A stretch of 64,000 nucleotides of DNA from Caldilinea sp. CFX5. GTDB lineage: Bacteria; Chloroflexota; Anaerolineae; Caldilineales; Caldilineaceae. Positions 44,066-52,793 of the stretch are shown in pieces (positions within the stretch are counted from its first letter, which is position 1; every line of letters begins with the position of its first letter). The notes under the pieces are model-generated. The model was not told the origin of the DNA. It made no database searches and was given only the letters and a program-made list of their open reading frames with translations. The position numbers and the translations under genes were made by a program. The stretch is taken from the NCBI GenBank assembly GCA_021405325.1, contig QWII01000026.1:32798-96797 (forward strand). Reading direction: 5' to 3'.

Positions 44066-44392
44066 TTACGCTTGGGGCAGGGTTGCGTCTTGGGTTTGTT
44101 TATCCATCTCGGCGCGGAAATCGTTGATGGCGGTCAGATATTCGTTCCACTCGTCATCAGGCAGATCTTGCCAGATACCGGCGTACCGTAGCCAGGGATC
44201 ATTTTCGTCCCCAACCGGTTCAACCTCAACGCGCACAATGTGGCTGTGGGCGAGAAAATCTGCTAGGGCAACACGGACGCGCGCTATCACCTCAACTTCG
44301 TTTGCGCCAGATAAGACCAGTTCCGGCCACAACAACGGTCGCGCCGAGTACCCATTGTTCAGATGCTTTGTGACGAGAATATCATACGCCAT
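44066..44392 (-). CDS. Antitoxin-like partner of the vapC remnant
   Basis: 108 residues, beginning MAYDILVTKHLNNGYSARPL, acidic at the C terminus (WQDLPDDEWNEYLTAINDFR). I recall similar proteins encoded just upstream of PIN-domain toxins in cyanobacteria and Chloroflexota. The five-base spacing to the vapC remnant supports that it was its antitoxin. No DNA-binding motif is obvious. GGAG lies about 12 bp before ATG 44392. Intact, so either retained for another function or not yet lost. Confidence 0.65.
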   Translation of the reverse strand: MAYDILVTKHLNNGYSARPLLWPELVLSGANEVEVIARVRVALADFLAHSHIVRVEVEPVGDENDPWLRYAGIWQDLPDDEWNEYLTAINDFRAEMDKQTQDATLPQA

Positions 44393-44600
44393 TCGGTGGA
44401 ATGCTCCTTCGGGTGAATGCTTGCCACTGGTAAACTCATCCCGGCACTATACCACAGATCAGGCGCTGACCGCAATCGGCAAGGCAACCGAACTGTTGGA
44501 TGAATGGTGTTCATTCGTCCGACAATGGCATTAACTGCTGTAAATTCTATTCAGTTGTTAAGGTACTGATGGCACGTTTACCCCAGCGATAGGATTGGCC

Positions 44601-44783
44601 CTACACAATCACTCGATAGATCTGATCGACCGTCTCTACAGTAGCTTGCAATGCGTTCGCCTCTTCGGTTAACGCCAGCCAGCCGGCATCCGTCTTGCGT
44701 TGCGTTTCATAGCTTTCCAGCGCGGCCAGTGAGTCACAGCGCGTGACCATGTGGATCTGCTGGTGGCGTCCGGCAAAGTACAT
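44601..44783 (-). CDS. Short hypothetical protein, possible C-terminal fragment of a dimeric alpha-beta barrel enzyme
   Basis: 60 residues, MYFAGRHQQIHMVTRCDSLA onward. The pattern of a strand, a helix with LAALESYETQRKTD and a closing VDQIYRVIV resembles the end of NIPSNAP or antibiotic-monooxygenase-like barrels, which are ~100 residues. The first half is absent and a stop precedes it, so it may be a truncated gene. It is 26 bp downstream of the LLM oxidoreductase gene. Confidence 0.4.
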   Translation of the reverse strand: MYFAGRHQQIHMVTRCDSLAALESYETQRKTDAGWLALTEEANALQATVETVDQIYRVIV

Positions 44784-44809
44784 TCCATCATCTCATGGCT
44801 GACATGACC

Positions 44810-45778
44810 CTAAGCCGCGGTCACGGCGACATGCGGCACTACCTCCTCTGCCAATCGCCTAAGCCCCTCAGTATCGTCCAGGCCGCGCCAGTGGATGATC
44901 AGCTCTTCAGCGCCGGCCTCGGCGTAGGCCTGCAAACCGGCGATGACCGCATCCGGGGGACCGGCGATAAGGGTCGGCATGCGCATGCGCAACGCCGCCA
45001 GCATGGCATCCCAAGAATGGGTGGGCAGATCGAGAAGGAACGGGCGGGCGGCACGCAGTTGCATCTCCATCTCTGCTGGGCTTCGCCCGCAGAGTACAGG
45101 AACAAGCACCGTACGCTTGACGGCTGCGGGCGGCCGGTCGACTGCCGTCAACAGTTCGTCAAGCAATGCCGAGATCGCCCTGAACTCCTCCACAGACAGC
45201 CCGTCACCGTTCCAGATGTCGGCATAGCGTGCCACCAACGGCAGCATCCGGCGCTTCCCCTTGGCGCCAATCAGAAGCCGCGGGCTGTGTGGTTGCAAGG
45301 GGCGTGTGCCCAGCATCGCCTCCTGTAGTCGGTAAAAACGTCCCTGGTGGGTAACGGGTGCCTCGCTACGCAACAGCAACGTGATGACGTGCAGGGCCTC
45401 TTCCAGCCGATCCATTCGCATGGCGACACTGCCCAGATCATAGCCGAACATGGTATGCTCAGGTTCGTGCCACCCGGCGCCGATTCCCAAGATCATGCGC
45501 CCGCCGCTCAAGTGATCCAGCAGAACCGCCTGCCGCGCCAGGAGGACAGGATCTCGATAAGAGACGGGTGCGACCAGGGGGCCAAAGCGGATGCGCTGCG
45601 TATGATCAGCCGCATGGACCAGTGCCAGGATGGCGTCTAGTCCATCCATGTTAGCGGGGATGAGATGATCCGAACAGTAGATCGCGGCAAAGCCAAGCTC
45701 GTCTGCTGCCTTGGTCAGACGGTTCCAGATGGGCCAGGTCAACCCCATGGTTCCCGAAACCGATAGCGAGATTTCCAT
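44810..45778 (-). CDS. LLM class F420-dependent oxidoreductase
   Basis: 322 residues of the bacterial luciferase-like TIM barrel. It starts MEISLSVSGTMGLTWP and shows AIYCSDHLIP, RIRFGPLVAPVSYRDPVLLA and GGRMILGIGAGWHEPEHTMF, all characteristic of F420-dependent LLM enzymes rather than flavin monooxygenases. It reduces or oxidises small substrates with coenzyme F420, which Chloroflexota can make. AAGGAGCAAAG precedes ATG 45778. Same strand as the FAD oxidoreductase upstream, but separated by 174 bp that hold the orphan leader element. Confidence 0.88.
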   Translation of the reverse strand: MEISLSVSGTMGLTWPIWNRLTKAADELGFAAIYCSDHLIPANMDGLDAILALVHAADHTQRIRFGPLVAPVSYRDPVLLARQAVLLDHLSGGRMILGIGAGWHEPEHTMFGYDLGSVAMRMDRLEEALHVITLLLRSEAPVTHQGRFYRLQEAMLGTRPLQPHSPRLLIGAKGKRRMLPLVARYADIWNGDGLSVEEFRAISALLDELLTAVDRPPAAVKRTVLVPVLCGRSPAEMEMQLRAARPFLLDLPTHSWDAMLAALRMRMPTLIAGPPDAVIAGLQAYAEAGAEELIIHWRGLDDTEGLRRLAEEVVPHVAVTAA

Positions 45779-45843
45779 CTTTGCTCCTTAACATGTGCCG
45801 CTGCCGATGACGGCGGTGGCTTTGACTTCGAACAACATTCCAT

Positions 45844-45896
45844 CACATTCGGCCCACTGGCGTAATGCCCTTTTGGCTACAAAAAGGGATACAAAA
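45844..45896 (+). promoter_or_regulatory. Shared leader element, copy 3 (orphan)
   Basis: Nearly identical to 41437-41489 (CACATTCGGCCC, GGCGTAATGCCC, TTTTGGCTACAAAAAGGGATACAA in parts). It lacks the TATAAT promoter before it and any XRE-type start codon after it. The palindrome CCCTTTTG-GCTA-CAAAAAGGG is kept. Likely the relic of a lost third regulator. Confidence 0.65.
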
Positions 45897-45952
45897 CGCT
45901 CTGTTGTTTGGGTGGTGAGGGTCAATGAGTGTGTTAATCTGGCCTGTTCACC

Positions 45953-47404
45953 TTACAGCCCTTGCCCCGTTCGCACCGTTGGCTTGATATTCTGATTCAG
46001 CCGGAAGAGGTTGGCGGGATCGTATTTGTTCTTCACGTCAATCAACCGCTCATAGTTGCCGCCATAGGCCGCCCGCGCCTGGGCCTCACCCTCTTCGCCT
46101 ACGCCAGGAAAATTCACATAGACACCGCCGCTTGAGTAGGGTCGTAGTGCGGCACAAGCGTTGCGTGACCAGGCCATGTTCTGTTCGGCCTCTTCGGGGT
46201 TTTGCCAAACAGCGTCAAAACTTACCATGAAGGGCGCTTGTCGGTGCCAAAAGGCGGTTGCGGTTGGCGGAACGCGCCGAATACCATCCCCAAAATGCCA
46301 GATGGAGACTATCGACGGGGGCGATGGTCGGTTGGCAACAAGGGTTGTAATGCTGTCGATCACTTCGCCGTTTAGGGTGTCCACATAGACCGATTTCCAG
46401 TAGTATTGGAAGACGTAGGCCGGTAAGGCTGCGTCGTTAAAGGTTTGTAGGACTGTATAGGGCAGGGTTTGGCTCAGATCGAGCAAGGGATCGCCAAGCT
46501 GACGCAATGGGCGGGTCAGCTCCTCGCCGGCTGCCGACGCACCGGCATAGACAGCAACCGGAATGACGGCGGTTTTGCCCCGTGCCGCTGGTGGAAAATC
46601 CGGCAGATCCGGAAAATTCAAGAAGCTGAGGTTGCCACTAATTTCAGCCGGTGCTGATTGCATAAATTCAAGCCAGCGCCGCCCGACCACACCGGCCTGC
46701 TCCAGGGGATAAGCCGGCCCACAAAGATAGAGCAGCGGACCCACAGGATGGAGTTGGAAGACAAACGACGTGACTATCCCAAAGTTACCGCCGCCGCCCC
46801 GGATCGCCCAAAAGAGGTCCGCATGGTCGGTTGCGTTCGCCGTTACCAACTGACCATTGGCGGTGACAACATCGACTGACAACACATTGTCGCAACTCAG
46901 GCCGTACTTGCTGCGTAGCCAACCATAGCCACCGCCCAAAGTGAGACCAGCGACGCCGGTCAATGAGTGGGCGCCGCCAGGCGTGGCCAGCCCGTAGATC
47001 TGGGTCTCGCGATCCACATCGCCCCAGGTGGCGCCCCCTTGCACCGTCGCCGTGCGCGCCTTGGCATCGACATGCACCCCACGCATGAGGGAAAGGTCGA
47101 TCATCAACCCGCCGTCACAGACCGCGCTGCCGGCCACGTTGTGACCACCGCCGCGCACAGCAACGATCAATTCGTGTTCACGGGCAAAGTTGACGGCGGC
47201 GATGACATCGGCGGCGCCAATGCAGCGGGCAATGAGCGCCGGTCGCCGGTCGATCATGCCGTTCCAGACCCGTCGAACCTGCTCGTACTCAGCGTCGCTG
47301 GGCTGGAGCAAAGAGCCGCGGAAATTGGCTTTGAAGCCTTGGATCGCGCCCTCGGCGAGGGTAACGCCAACGGTGGTGGGGGCGCTGTGTAGCATATCGG
47401 TCAT
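45953..47404 (-). CDS. FAD-linked oxidoreductase of the berberine-bridge (BBE) family
   Basis: 483 residues. The PCMH FAD domain has AVRGGGHNVAGSAVCDGGLM, where His of GGGH attaches FAD, and GLATPGGAHSLTGVAGLTLG, where the second covalent Cys site is absent, so mono-covalent FAD is expected. The C terminus YVNFPGVGEEG and ending NKYDPANLFRLNQNI is the BBE motif. It oxidises alcohols or sugars with O2 or another acceptor. AAAGGAGGAAAAC precedes ATG 47404. A repeat array lies upstream, and the large LuxR regulator is the next gene. Confidence 0.93.
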   Translation of the reverse strand: MTDMLHSAPTTVGVTLAEGAIQGFKANFRGSLLQPSDAEYEQVRRVWNGMIDRRPALIARCIGAADVIAAVNFAREHELIVAVRGGGHNVAGSAVCDGGLMIDLSLMRGVHVDAKARTATVQGGATWGDVDRETQIYGLATPGGAHSLTGVAGLTLGGGYGWLRSKYGLSCDNVLSVDVVTANGQLVTANATDHADLFWAIRGGGGNFGIVTSFVFQLHPVGPLLYLCGPAYPLEQAGVVGRRWLEFMQSAPAEISGNLSFLNFPDLPDFPPAARGKTAVIPVAVYAGASAAGEELTRPLRQLGDPLLDLSQTLPYTVLQTFNDAALPAYVFQYYWKSVYVDTLNGEVIDSITTLVANRPSPPSIVSIWHFGDGIRRVPPTATAFWHRQAPFMVSFDAVWQNPEEAEQNMAWSRNACAALRPYSSGGVYVNFPGVGEEGEAQARAAYGGNYERLIDVKNKYDPANLFRLNQNIKPTVRTGQGL

Positions 47405-47423
47405 CGTTTTCCTCCTTTGTTAT

Positions 47424-47518
47424 CGTGAAACGTGATTCGTGAAACGTGATTCGTGAAACGTGATTCGTGAGCCGTGATTCATGATTCACACGCAACACGA
47501 ATCACGTTTCACGGCTCG
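47424..47518. repeat. 14-bp tandem repeats with an inverted partner
   Basis: CGTGAAACGTGATT repeats three times with a fourth variant (47424-47479), followed by CGAATCACGTTTCACGGCTC in inverse orientation. It can form a long hairpin in the gap between the LuxR gene and the FAD oxidoreductase gene. The 14-bp period matches the block at 27237. Confidence 0.75.
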
Positions 47519-47692
47519 CTATGGGTAGTGATTATTTTTCAGAATGGGCTTCCGGGTGTTAACGGGTGTCTGTATGGCAACCGTCGCCCTAGTGTAGCAA
47601 CAAGGCGGCGCTTTGTCATCAGGGGCGAGTACGTAGATTTTTGGAAAACAGTACGGAGATTTTGGTAGCCCGTCCCGGAGGGACGCCTGCGT

Positions 47693-50600
47693 TTAGGGCT
47701 TGGCGCCGTTGGCGTTCACCAAACCTTTTTCCATAGCCCAAGCAACAATCTGGTGACGGGAAGAAAAGCCAAGTTTGGCGAGGATGTTGCCAACGTGGGT
47801 TTCGACCGTCCGTTCGCTGATGACCAGTGCCGCGCTCACTTCGCGATTGGTTTTGCCCTGAGCAAGCTGGATGGCGACATCAACTTCACGCGCTGTCAAT
47901 CCGCCGAACGCCTGCTTTGCCGCCTGGCGTGGGGTGCGGCGCGGTTGCAGCGAGAAGAGGGCGCTGGTCTGGTGCAGAAAATTCTCGCGCAGAGAAACGC
48001 TCTCCAGGTCAAATGGCTCGTCGGGGATTTTGGCTGCCAGTTCTTCGAGGATGGTGCGCGCTGATGTATAGGCGTGGTCCGCCTCTTCTTGTCGTCCCTG
48101 GGTCAGATACAAGTTGCCAAGCGCCACCTGTGCACGCCAGAGCAATGACGGCAAGCCCTTTGTGGCCGCACCTGCACACGCATGTTGTAGCGCAATTTCG
48201 GCTTCTCCTGGGCGGACCAATGCAGCCAAGACCCGGCCCTCTAGGAGGGCCAGACGGGGCACGCCGTACGTGTCAGTCTGCTCAATGTTGGGGGTAGTTG
48301 TGATTAGTTGCTCAGCAAGTCGAAAGGCCAGTTGCGCATCGCCAGAGGCAAGCGCCAATTCCGCTCGCCCAATCCAGACCCACTTCTGCGCCGCCGTTTG
48401 CGGTGGCAGTTCGGTGTCGGACGCCATATTAATGACAGCTTCCGCCCGTCCGAGATCGTGTTGCAGAATACAGGTCAGCGCCAGGAACCCGGTTACGCCG
48501 CGGAGCAGGAACAAGGAGCCAGTCTCTTGCGCTGACACCAGCGCCTGCTCAAAATGCTGGCGTGCTGCAGGCAAGGCAAGCACATCCAGGTAGAGAAGGC
48601 CAAAGGTTATATGCAGCTGACACAGCCATTGGCTATGACCGATCTCAATGGCGAGGCCAAGACCTTGCTGTGCAATGGTTAGAGCACGCGTATACTCTCC
48701 CGTCGTAGCGAAGAGTCGACCCAGAATAAAGAGGGCGTGCGCTTCTCCGGCACGCCAGCCGATCTCACGGGCGGTCTGCAACGCCAGTTCACATCGCTGT
48801 AAGGATTCAGCGATGCTCAATGATGGCAAGACGGCAACATCGCTCACATAGAGTACACTCTGGGCAGCTAGTAATGCCAGACAGGAGGACAGACCACGAG
48901 GCTCGTCCAACTGGCGAAATAGGGCAATCGCACGTTCTAGGTGGGCTGCACTTTGTAGTTTGTTGTCAAGGACGAAGTGCGCAAGGGCAATGAGATCAAA
49001 AGTTGCAGCCAGGCCCGCTTGATCGTCTAGCGCTCGAAAAATTGTCAGCGCCTCCTGATGGTAGCGCAAGCCTACATTGGGTTCTTCAATGTTCACATAC
49101 CAATTGCCAACCCGGTTTAGGCTTTGAGCCAAGGAGGTGGGATCGATCGCAGCACGCGCCAGGTCAAGCGCCTGGCGCAGATACTCCCCGGTTTGTCGAT
49201 AATTGCGCGAGGCCCACAGCTCCCCCAGGGCGAGTAATGCGTACCATTCGGCTGTGGGATCGGCCGCGCGCTGGGCCAGGTGCAGTGCGGTCCCTAGATC
49301 TGTGCGGGCTGCCTCAAAGTCACCCAGGGTTTCATAGGCAAGCCCGCGCGCGCTATGCAAACGCATCACCACCGCAGTGTCGGGTTGGGCAGCGGTGCTT
49401 GCGGCCAGGTGCTGCACTGCTGTCAAGGCATGGGTAAAGTGTTCAACGGCGGCATGGGGGGCATGGAGGATCTGCGCCTGTTCGCCGGCGCGCTGGGCGT
49501 AAAGCAGCGCTTTATCCCACACTTCACCAACGTAGAAATGATAGGCTAACGCCGCCCAAGGCGCCGTCTGTCCTGCGTTTGCTGCTGGTTGCGCTGTTGG
49601 CCCATGAAGCCGCTCGATGGTTTCGCCAATGGTACGGTGGAGCGTCTTCCGCTCACGCGTCAACAGATCGGCATAGATCGCCTGTTGCGTCAAGGCATGG
49701 CGAAACGCAAAGTGATCCGGCGTGGCTTCCACCACCAACTGCGCGGCGACTACTTCCTTCATGAGCGCCAGCAAGGCTATTTCATCAAGTCCGGTCAAGG
49801 CTTGGAGTAGAGCAAAATCAAACCGTCGTCCTGCCACGGCGGCCAGATTCAATAGCCGGCGGGCCGCCAGAGTGAGCCGATCTGTCCGGCGCTGCACGGC
49901 AGCTTGCACGGTGCGCGGGATTTGTAGCTCGCTCAACGGTTTGCGATCCCACTCTCCTTCCTGATAGAAAATGTCACCCGCCGCCACTAACGCTTTCAGC
50001 ACTTCCTCAATGAAGAAAGGGTTGCCTTCGGTCAACGTATGGAGGGCATCCAGAAAGGCTGTACGCACGGGGCGTTGTAAATCAAAAATGGCGCGTAGGA
50101 GAGCGTCCACTTCTGCCGCAGTGAAACGGGGCAAGGTCAGTTCAACTGGGCGCTGTTCGCGGTCGAGGGCAGCGAGAAAGTGGTGGAGCGTCGGCTGGAT
50201 TTCGTCACTGCGGTACGTGAGGAGCAGGAACAGGGGGCGCTTTGCCATCCGGCGGGCCAGATAGCGTAGAAACTCCAGGCTGGTGTCATCACACCAGTGT
50301 AGATCTTCGATAATGACCAGCAAAGGGCGCGGTTGGGGGAGTGGCGATTGGGGCTGGCCCTGGCTGAAGTCACTCAAAAAGTGGACAAAGGCATCAAAGA
50401 GCCGCCGCTTCTCCGCTTCGGGGTCAAGGCGGGCTGTCGGTTGCAAGCCTGGCCGCAACAGCGCCAATTCCGGCAGCAGCTTGACAAACTCAGACGCCCA
50501 GAGGTCAAGGCCGGTTTGCACTTCCTGGCGTGAACGGTGAGCCAGGTGCGTGCGCAGCAGGTCGATGAGGGGCGCATAGGGCAGGAGAAGATCCGGTTCA

Positions 50601-50818
50601 AAACAGGCGCCCTGCACGGTTTGCCAGCCCCGCGCCTCAGCTCGTGTGCGCACTTCCGCCGCCAGGCGCGACTTGCCGATGCCCGCCTCCCCGGCCAGAC
50701 AGACAACCTGGCGCTGCCCCGCGCTGACTTGCGCCAGCCAATGATCAATCGCGGCGACTTGCGCGACGCGCCCAATAAAGGTGGCCGAAACAATGGTTTT
50801 GTCAAACAGTGGTGTCAT
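47693..50818 (-). CDS. Large LuxR-family ATPase/TPR regulator
   Basis: 1041 residues. An N-terminal AAA/STAND ATPase: Walker A LAGEAGIGKSRLAAEV (about 38-52), Walker B LLVIIEDLHWCDD near 170, RYLARRMAKRPLFLLLTYR. Long TPR-like helices run from about 400 to 950, and a LuxR HTH is at the end (LTAREVDVAIQLAQGKTNRE, then RTVETHVGNILAKLGF). Start ATG 50818 with GAGGAGC upstream. It lies next to the FAD oxidoreductase and LLM genes, a common arrangement for regulators of small-molecule modification genes (inference). Ligand unknown. Confidence 0.93.
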   Translation of the reverse strand: MTPLFDKTIVSATFIGRVAQVAAIDHWLAQVSAGQRQVVCLAGEAGIGKSRLAAEVRTRAEARGWQTVQGACFEPDLLLPYAPLIDLLRTHLAHRSRQEVQTGLDLWASEFVKLLPELALLRPGLQPTARLDPEAEKRRLFDAFVHFLSDFSQGQPQSPLPQPRPLLVIIEDLHWCDDTSLEFLRYLARRMAKRPLFLLLTYRSDEIQPTLHHFLAALDREQRPVELTLPRFTAAEVDALLRAIFDLQRPVRTAFLDALHTLTEGNPFFIEEVLKALVAAGDIFYQEGEWDRKPLSELQIPRTVQAAVQRRTDRLTLAARRLLNLAAVAGRRFDFALLQALTGLDEIALLALMKEVVAAQLVVEATPDHFAFRHALTQQAIYADLLTRERKTLHRTIGETIERLHGPTAQPAANAGQTAPWAALAYHFYVGEVWDKALLYAQRAGEQAQILHAPHAAVEHFTHALTAVQHLAASTAAQPDTAVVMRLHSARGLAYETLGDFEAARTDLGTALHLAQRAADPTAEWYALLALGELWASRNYRQTGEYLRQALDLARAAIDPTSLAQSLNRVGNWYVNIEEPNVGLRYHQEALTIFRALDDQAGLAATFDLIALAHFVLDNKLQSAAHLERAIALFRQLDEPRGLSSCLALLAAQSVLYVSDVAVLPSLSIAESLQRCELALQTAREIGWRAGEAHALFILGRLFATTGEYTRALTIAQQGLGLAIEIGHSQWLCQLHITFGLLYLDVLALPAARQHFEQALVSAQETGSLFLLRGVTGFLALTCILQHDLGRAEAVINMASDTELPPQTAAQKWVWIGRAELALASGDAQLAFRLAEQLITTTPNIEQTDTYGVPRLALLEGRVLAALVRPGEAEIALQHACAGAATKGLPSLLWRAQVALGNLYLTQGRQEEADHAYTSARTILEELAAKIPDEPFDLESVSLRENFLHQTSALFSLQPRRTPRQAAKQAFGGLTAREVDVAIQLAQGKTNREVSAALVISERTVETHVGNILAKLGFSSRHQIVAWAMEKGLVNANGAKP

Positions 50819-51101
50819 GGCGCCTGCTCCTCGGTGTAGCGGGGGCAAGAACAGGGACGCACCCATCAGCAACGGCTACGTGTGGCCGGTTGCTACTGGT
50901 TGCGCGTGGTCAAATGTTTGGCTATTATATCAAGGTGATGACGGGAAGGCAAAGCAGAAAGAATATATATATGATCAGTCTATCTTTCCAGACACCTTGT
51001 ATTATACTATGCTTCATGACAGCCATTACGACCTGCACAGATCGCCACACGCAAGGCGCCAGGTGCGGTAGAAGAAGTTTTTCCAAAGGATCGGTAGCCC
51101 C

Positions 51102-51866
51102 ATGCGTTTAGAACCAAAACCAACAGAACATTGGGAACGCGTTGCCCTGGCCGAACGACTTGTGCAAAGAATTCTTGCTGTACACGGGGAAAAAGTGCTT
51201 GCCATTGGTTTATACGGTTCTTTGGCCCGTGGCACGGATCAACCCTATTCCGATATTGAAATGATGTGCGCCTTCAACACAACCGGCGAGGATTACGCAC
51301 ACGAGTGGATTGAAACTGGGTGCAAGGTTGAGGTAAACTTTGCCAGTGCGGATGAGATTTTACAAGATGCCGCCACCGTGGATGCGGAATGGGCCATCAC
51401 CCATGGCGTCTACTTTGATCTGAAACCACTGTATGGCAGCCCTGCTTTCTTCACCCAAGTCAGCAATGCGCTGCACTCCCCGTCCCCAGCAATGTTTGCC
51501 GCCGCGCTCCGTGAACTGATCATCGGTAGTATCTACGAAAACATGGGTAAGTTACGCAACAGCCGTCTGGCAGGCAATCGCGGCTATTTGCCGCTCTTAG
51601 CCTGTACCATTGCGGAACAAGGCGCCTTAGCCATCGGGTTAGCCCACAAAAAATGTTACTCAACCCACGCGTTACTATGGGCGGAATCACTGGCATTTGC
51701 CAATCGACCGGATGGCTATGAAGCACTATGCCAACTCGTGATGGCAGGCAATTTAAGCAATGCCGACGCCATTGTAGCCACCCTCGAAATGTTTTGGGAC
51801 GGTTTACTAGCCTGGGCCGCGAAAAATGGCTTTACTCTTGAGCAAGGCGGTATTGCTCCGCTATAA
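51102..51866 (+). CDS. ANT(4')-like aminoglycoside nucleotidyltransferase
   Basis: 254 residues, the same length as kanamycin nucleotidyltransferase ANT(4')-Ia. The nucleotidyltransferase motif is GSLARGTDQPYSDIEMM (39-55) with metal-binding Asp51 and Glu53. KVEVNF with the third acidic residue, THGVYFDLKPLY and the C-terminal FWDGLLAWAAKNGF also parallel ANT(4')-Ia, which I compare from memory. The enzyme adenylylates the 4'-hydroxyl of kanamycin and relatives; activity here is unproven. AAAGGAT lies ~12 bp before ATG 51102. The unknown mosaic gene follows after 21 bp, so they are probably co-transcribed. Confidence 0.83.
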   Translation: MRLEPKPTEHWERVALAERLVQRILAVHGEKVLAIGLYGSLARGTDQPYSDIEMMCAFNTTGEDYAHEWIETGCKVEVNFASADEILQDAATVDAEWAITHGVYFDLKPLYGSPAFFTQVSNALHSPSPAMFAAALRELIIGSIYENMGKLRNSRLAGNRGYLPLLACTIAEQGALAIGLAHKKCYSTHALLWAESLAFANRPDGYEALCQLVMAGNLSNADAIVATLEMFWDGLLAWAAKNGFTLEQGGIAPL

Positions 51867-51887
51867 ATAGTTCAGCACAGGTAACTT

Positions 51888-52313
51888 ATGCAGAAACATG
51901 TACTCAATCTGGCCCAATCTATCAATGAAACACGCATTGAGATTGCTTTACGCGGCTATGCGTCGCTGATTGGGGGTGCACAGGAATTAGCGGAAGCATG
52001 GGACGCGATGGAAGAAGAAGAACAAGGATTAGAACGCGCCTATGTGATGTCCGATTGGAGTAAACGGAACGAACTGGGCGACTGGTATCGTGCCGATGCG
52101 TTATCGCCAGCCCAAGTCAACGAACTGGCGCGCCTGGATCATGCGCTTTTAGAACAGGCCGCCGCCATTGAAACCGCCTACGGGCCTTCCATCTGGCAGT
52201 TGGTCAGAAATCTGGTGGACTGGGGTACGCCGTTGAGTGAGGAAGAGGGCAGCGTGCAAATGGCCGTGCCGGTACGGGCGTTGCCAGAGTTGGCAAAACA
52301 CTTTGCGCAGTAA
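51888..52313 (+). CDS. Unknown protein, mosaic paralogue A
   Basis: 141 residues. I do not recognise the family. The N-terminal half is helical (YASLIGGAQELAEAWDAMEE). The C-terminal half reads LDHALLEQAAAIETAYGPSI, WQLVRNLVDWGTPLSEEEGS and ends LPELAKHFAQ. The last 180 bp match 61368-61547 at about 92 percent at DNA level, while the first halves differ strongly in protein. The ribosome site is weak (CAGGTAAC). Co-directional with ANT(4') 21 bp upstream. A perfect hairpin follows the stop. Confidence 0.7.
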   Translation: MQKHVLNLAQSINETRIEIALRGYASLIGGAQELAEAWDAMEEEEQGLERAYVMSDWSKRNELGDWYRADALSPAQVNELARLDHALLEQAAAIETAYGPSIWQLVRNLVDWGTPLSEEEGSVQMAVPVRALPELAKHFAQ

Positions 52314-52315
52314 GG

Positions 52316-52350
52316 CAACGTAGAGCAACCACATAGGTTGCTCTACGTTG
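52316..52350. terminator. Bidirectional hairpin between convergent genes
   Basis: CAACGTAGAGCAACC and GGTTGCTCTACGTTG are exact inverse copies around a 5-base loop, lying between the stop at 52313 and the end of the ester cyclase gene at 52356. Confidence 0.75.
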
Positions 52351-52355
52351 GCGTT

Positions 52356-52781
52356 CTAGCCTTGACTGGGCAAGCCCCCAATCTGTTGCATCAGTCCCAA
52401 CCAATCTTCCTCAGCCCACAGTTCGGCAATCTTGCCGTCGGCCAGGCGATGGATGGTGATGCCCGTAATCGTGATTGGTCTTCCTGTCGCTGCAATCCCA
52501 CGCCACGCACCGGTATGAACGCCCTGCAGTGTCCAACGGGCAACAACTTGATCGTCTTCGGCAATGAGGGCGTCAATGGCCGAGTGACAGTCATTGCCAA
52601 AGGTGCGCGTCATTCCTTCGACCATTGATTTCAGGCCGGCACTACCCTGCATGACGGGCCGACCAGCACGATGAGCGACAAAGTCAGTGGCAAAGAGTTC
52701 GTCGATCACGGCGACATTATGTTGACGCCAAAGTTCAGCAAAGAGCCGTCTGATCACTGCTTTATTTTGTTCGGTTGACAT
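52356..52781 (-). CDS. SnoaL-like ester cyclase family protein, copy 1
   Basis: 141 residues of the SnoaL/NTF2-like fold: MSTEQNKAVIRRLFAELWRQ at the start, IDALIAEDDQVVARWTLQG in the middle, ITITGITIHRLADGKIAELW near the end. Such proteins are small cyclases or isomerases, though most bacterial members have unknown function. AAGGAACAGGTACT precedes the ATG. The paralogue at 52794 starts with the same MSTEQNKA and lies 12 bp upstream, so this is a tandem duplication in one operon, divergent from the XRE-STAND regulator at 53331. Confidence 0.87.
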   Translation of the reverse strand: MSTEQNKAVIRRLFAELWRQHNVAVIDELFATDFVAHRAGRPVMQGSAGLKSMVEGMTRTFGNDCHSAIDALIAEDDQVVARWTLQGVHTGAWRGIAATGRPITITGITIHRLADGKIAELWAEEDWLGLMQQIGGLPSQG

Positions 52782-52793
52782 AGTACCTGTTCC

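Noticed and set aside
44393..44534. Plus-strand reading with a protein-like end (YTTDQALTAIGKATELLDEW)
   Set aside because: It has no plausible start, and the upstream part of the frame is antisense to the antitoxin-like gene. At most a gene fragment; not supported enough to list.
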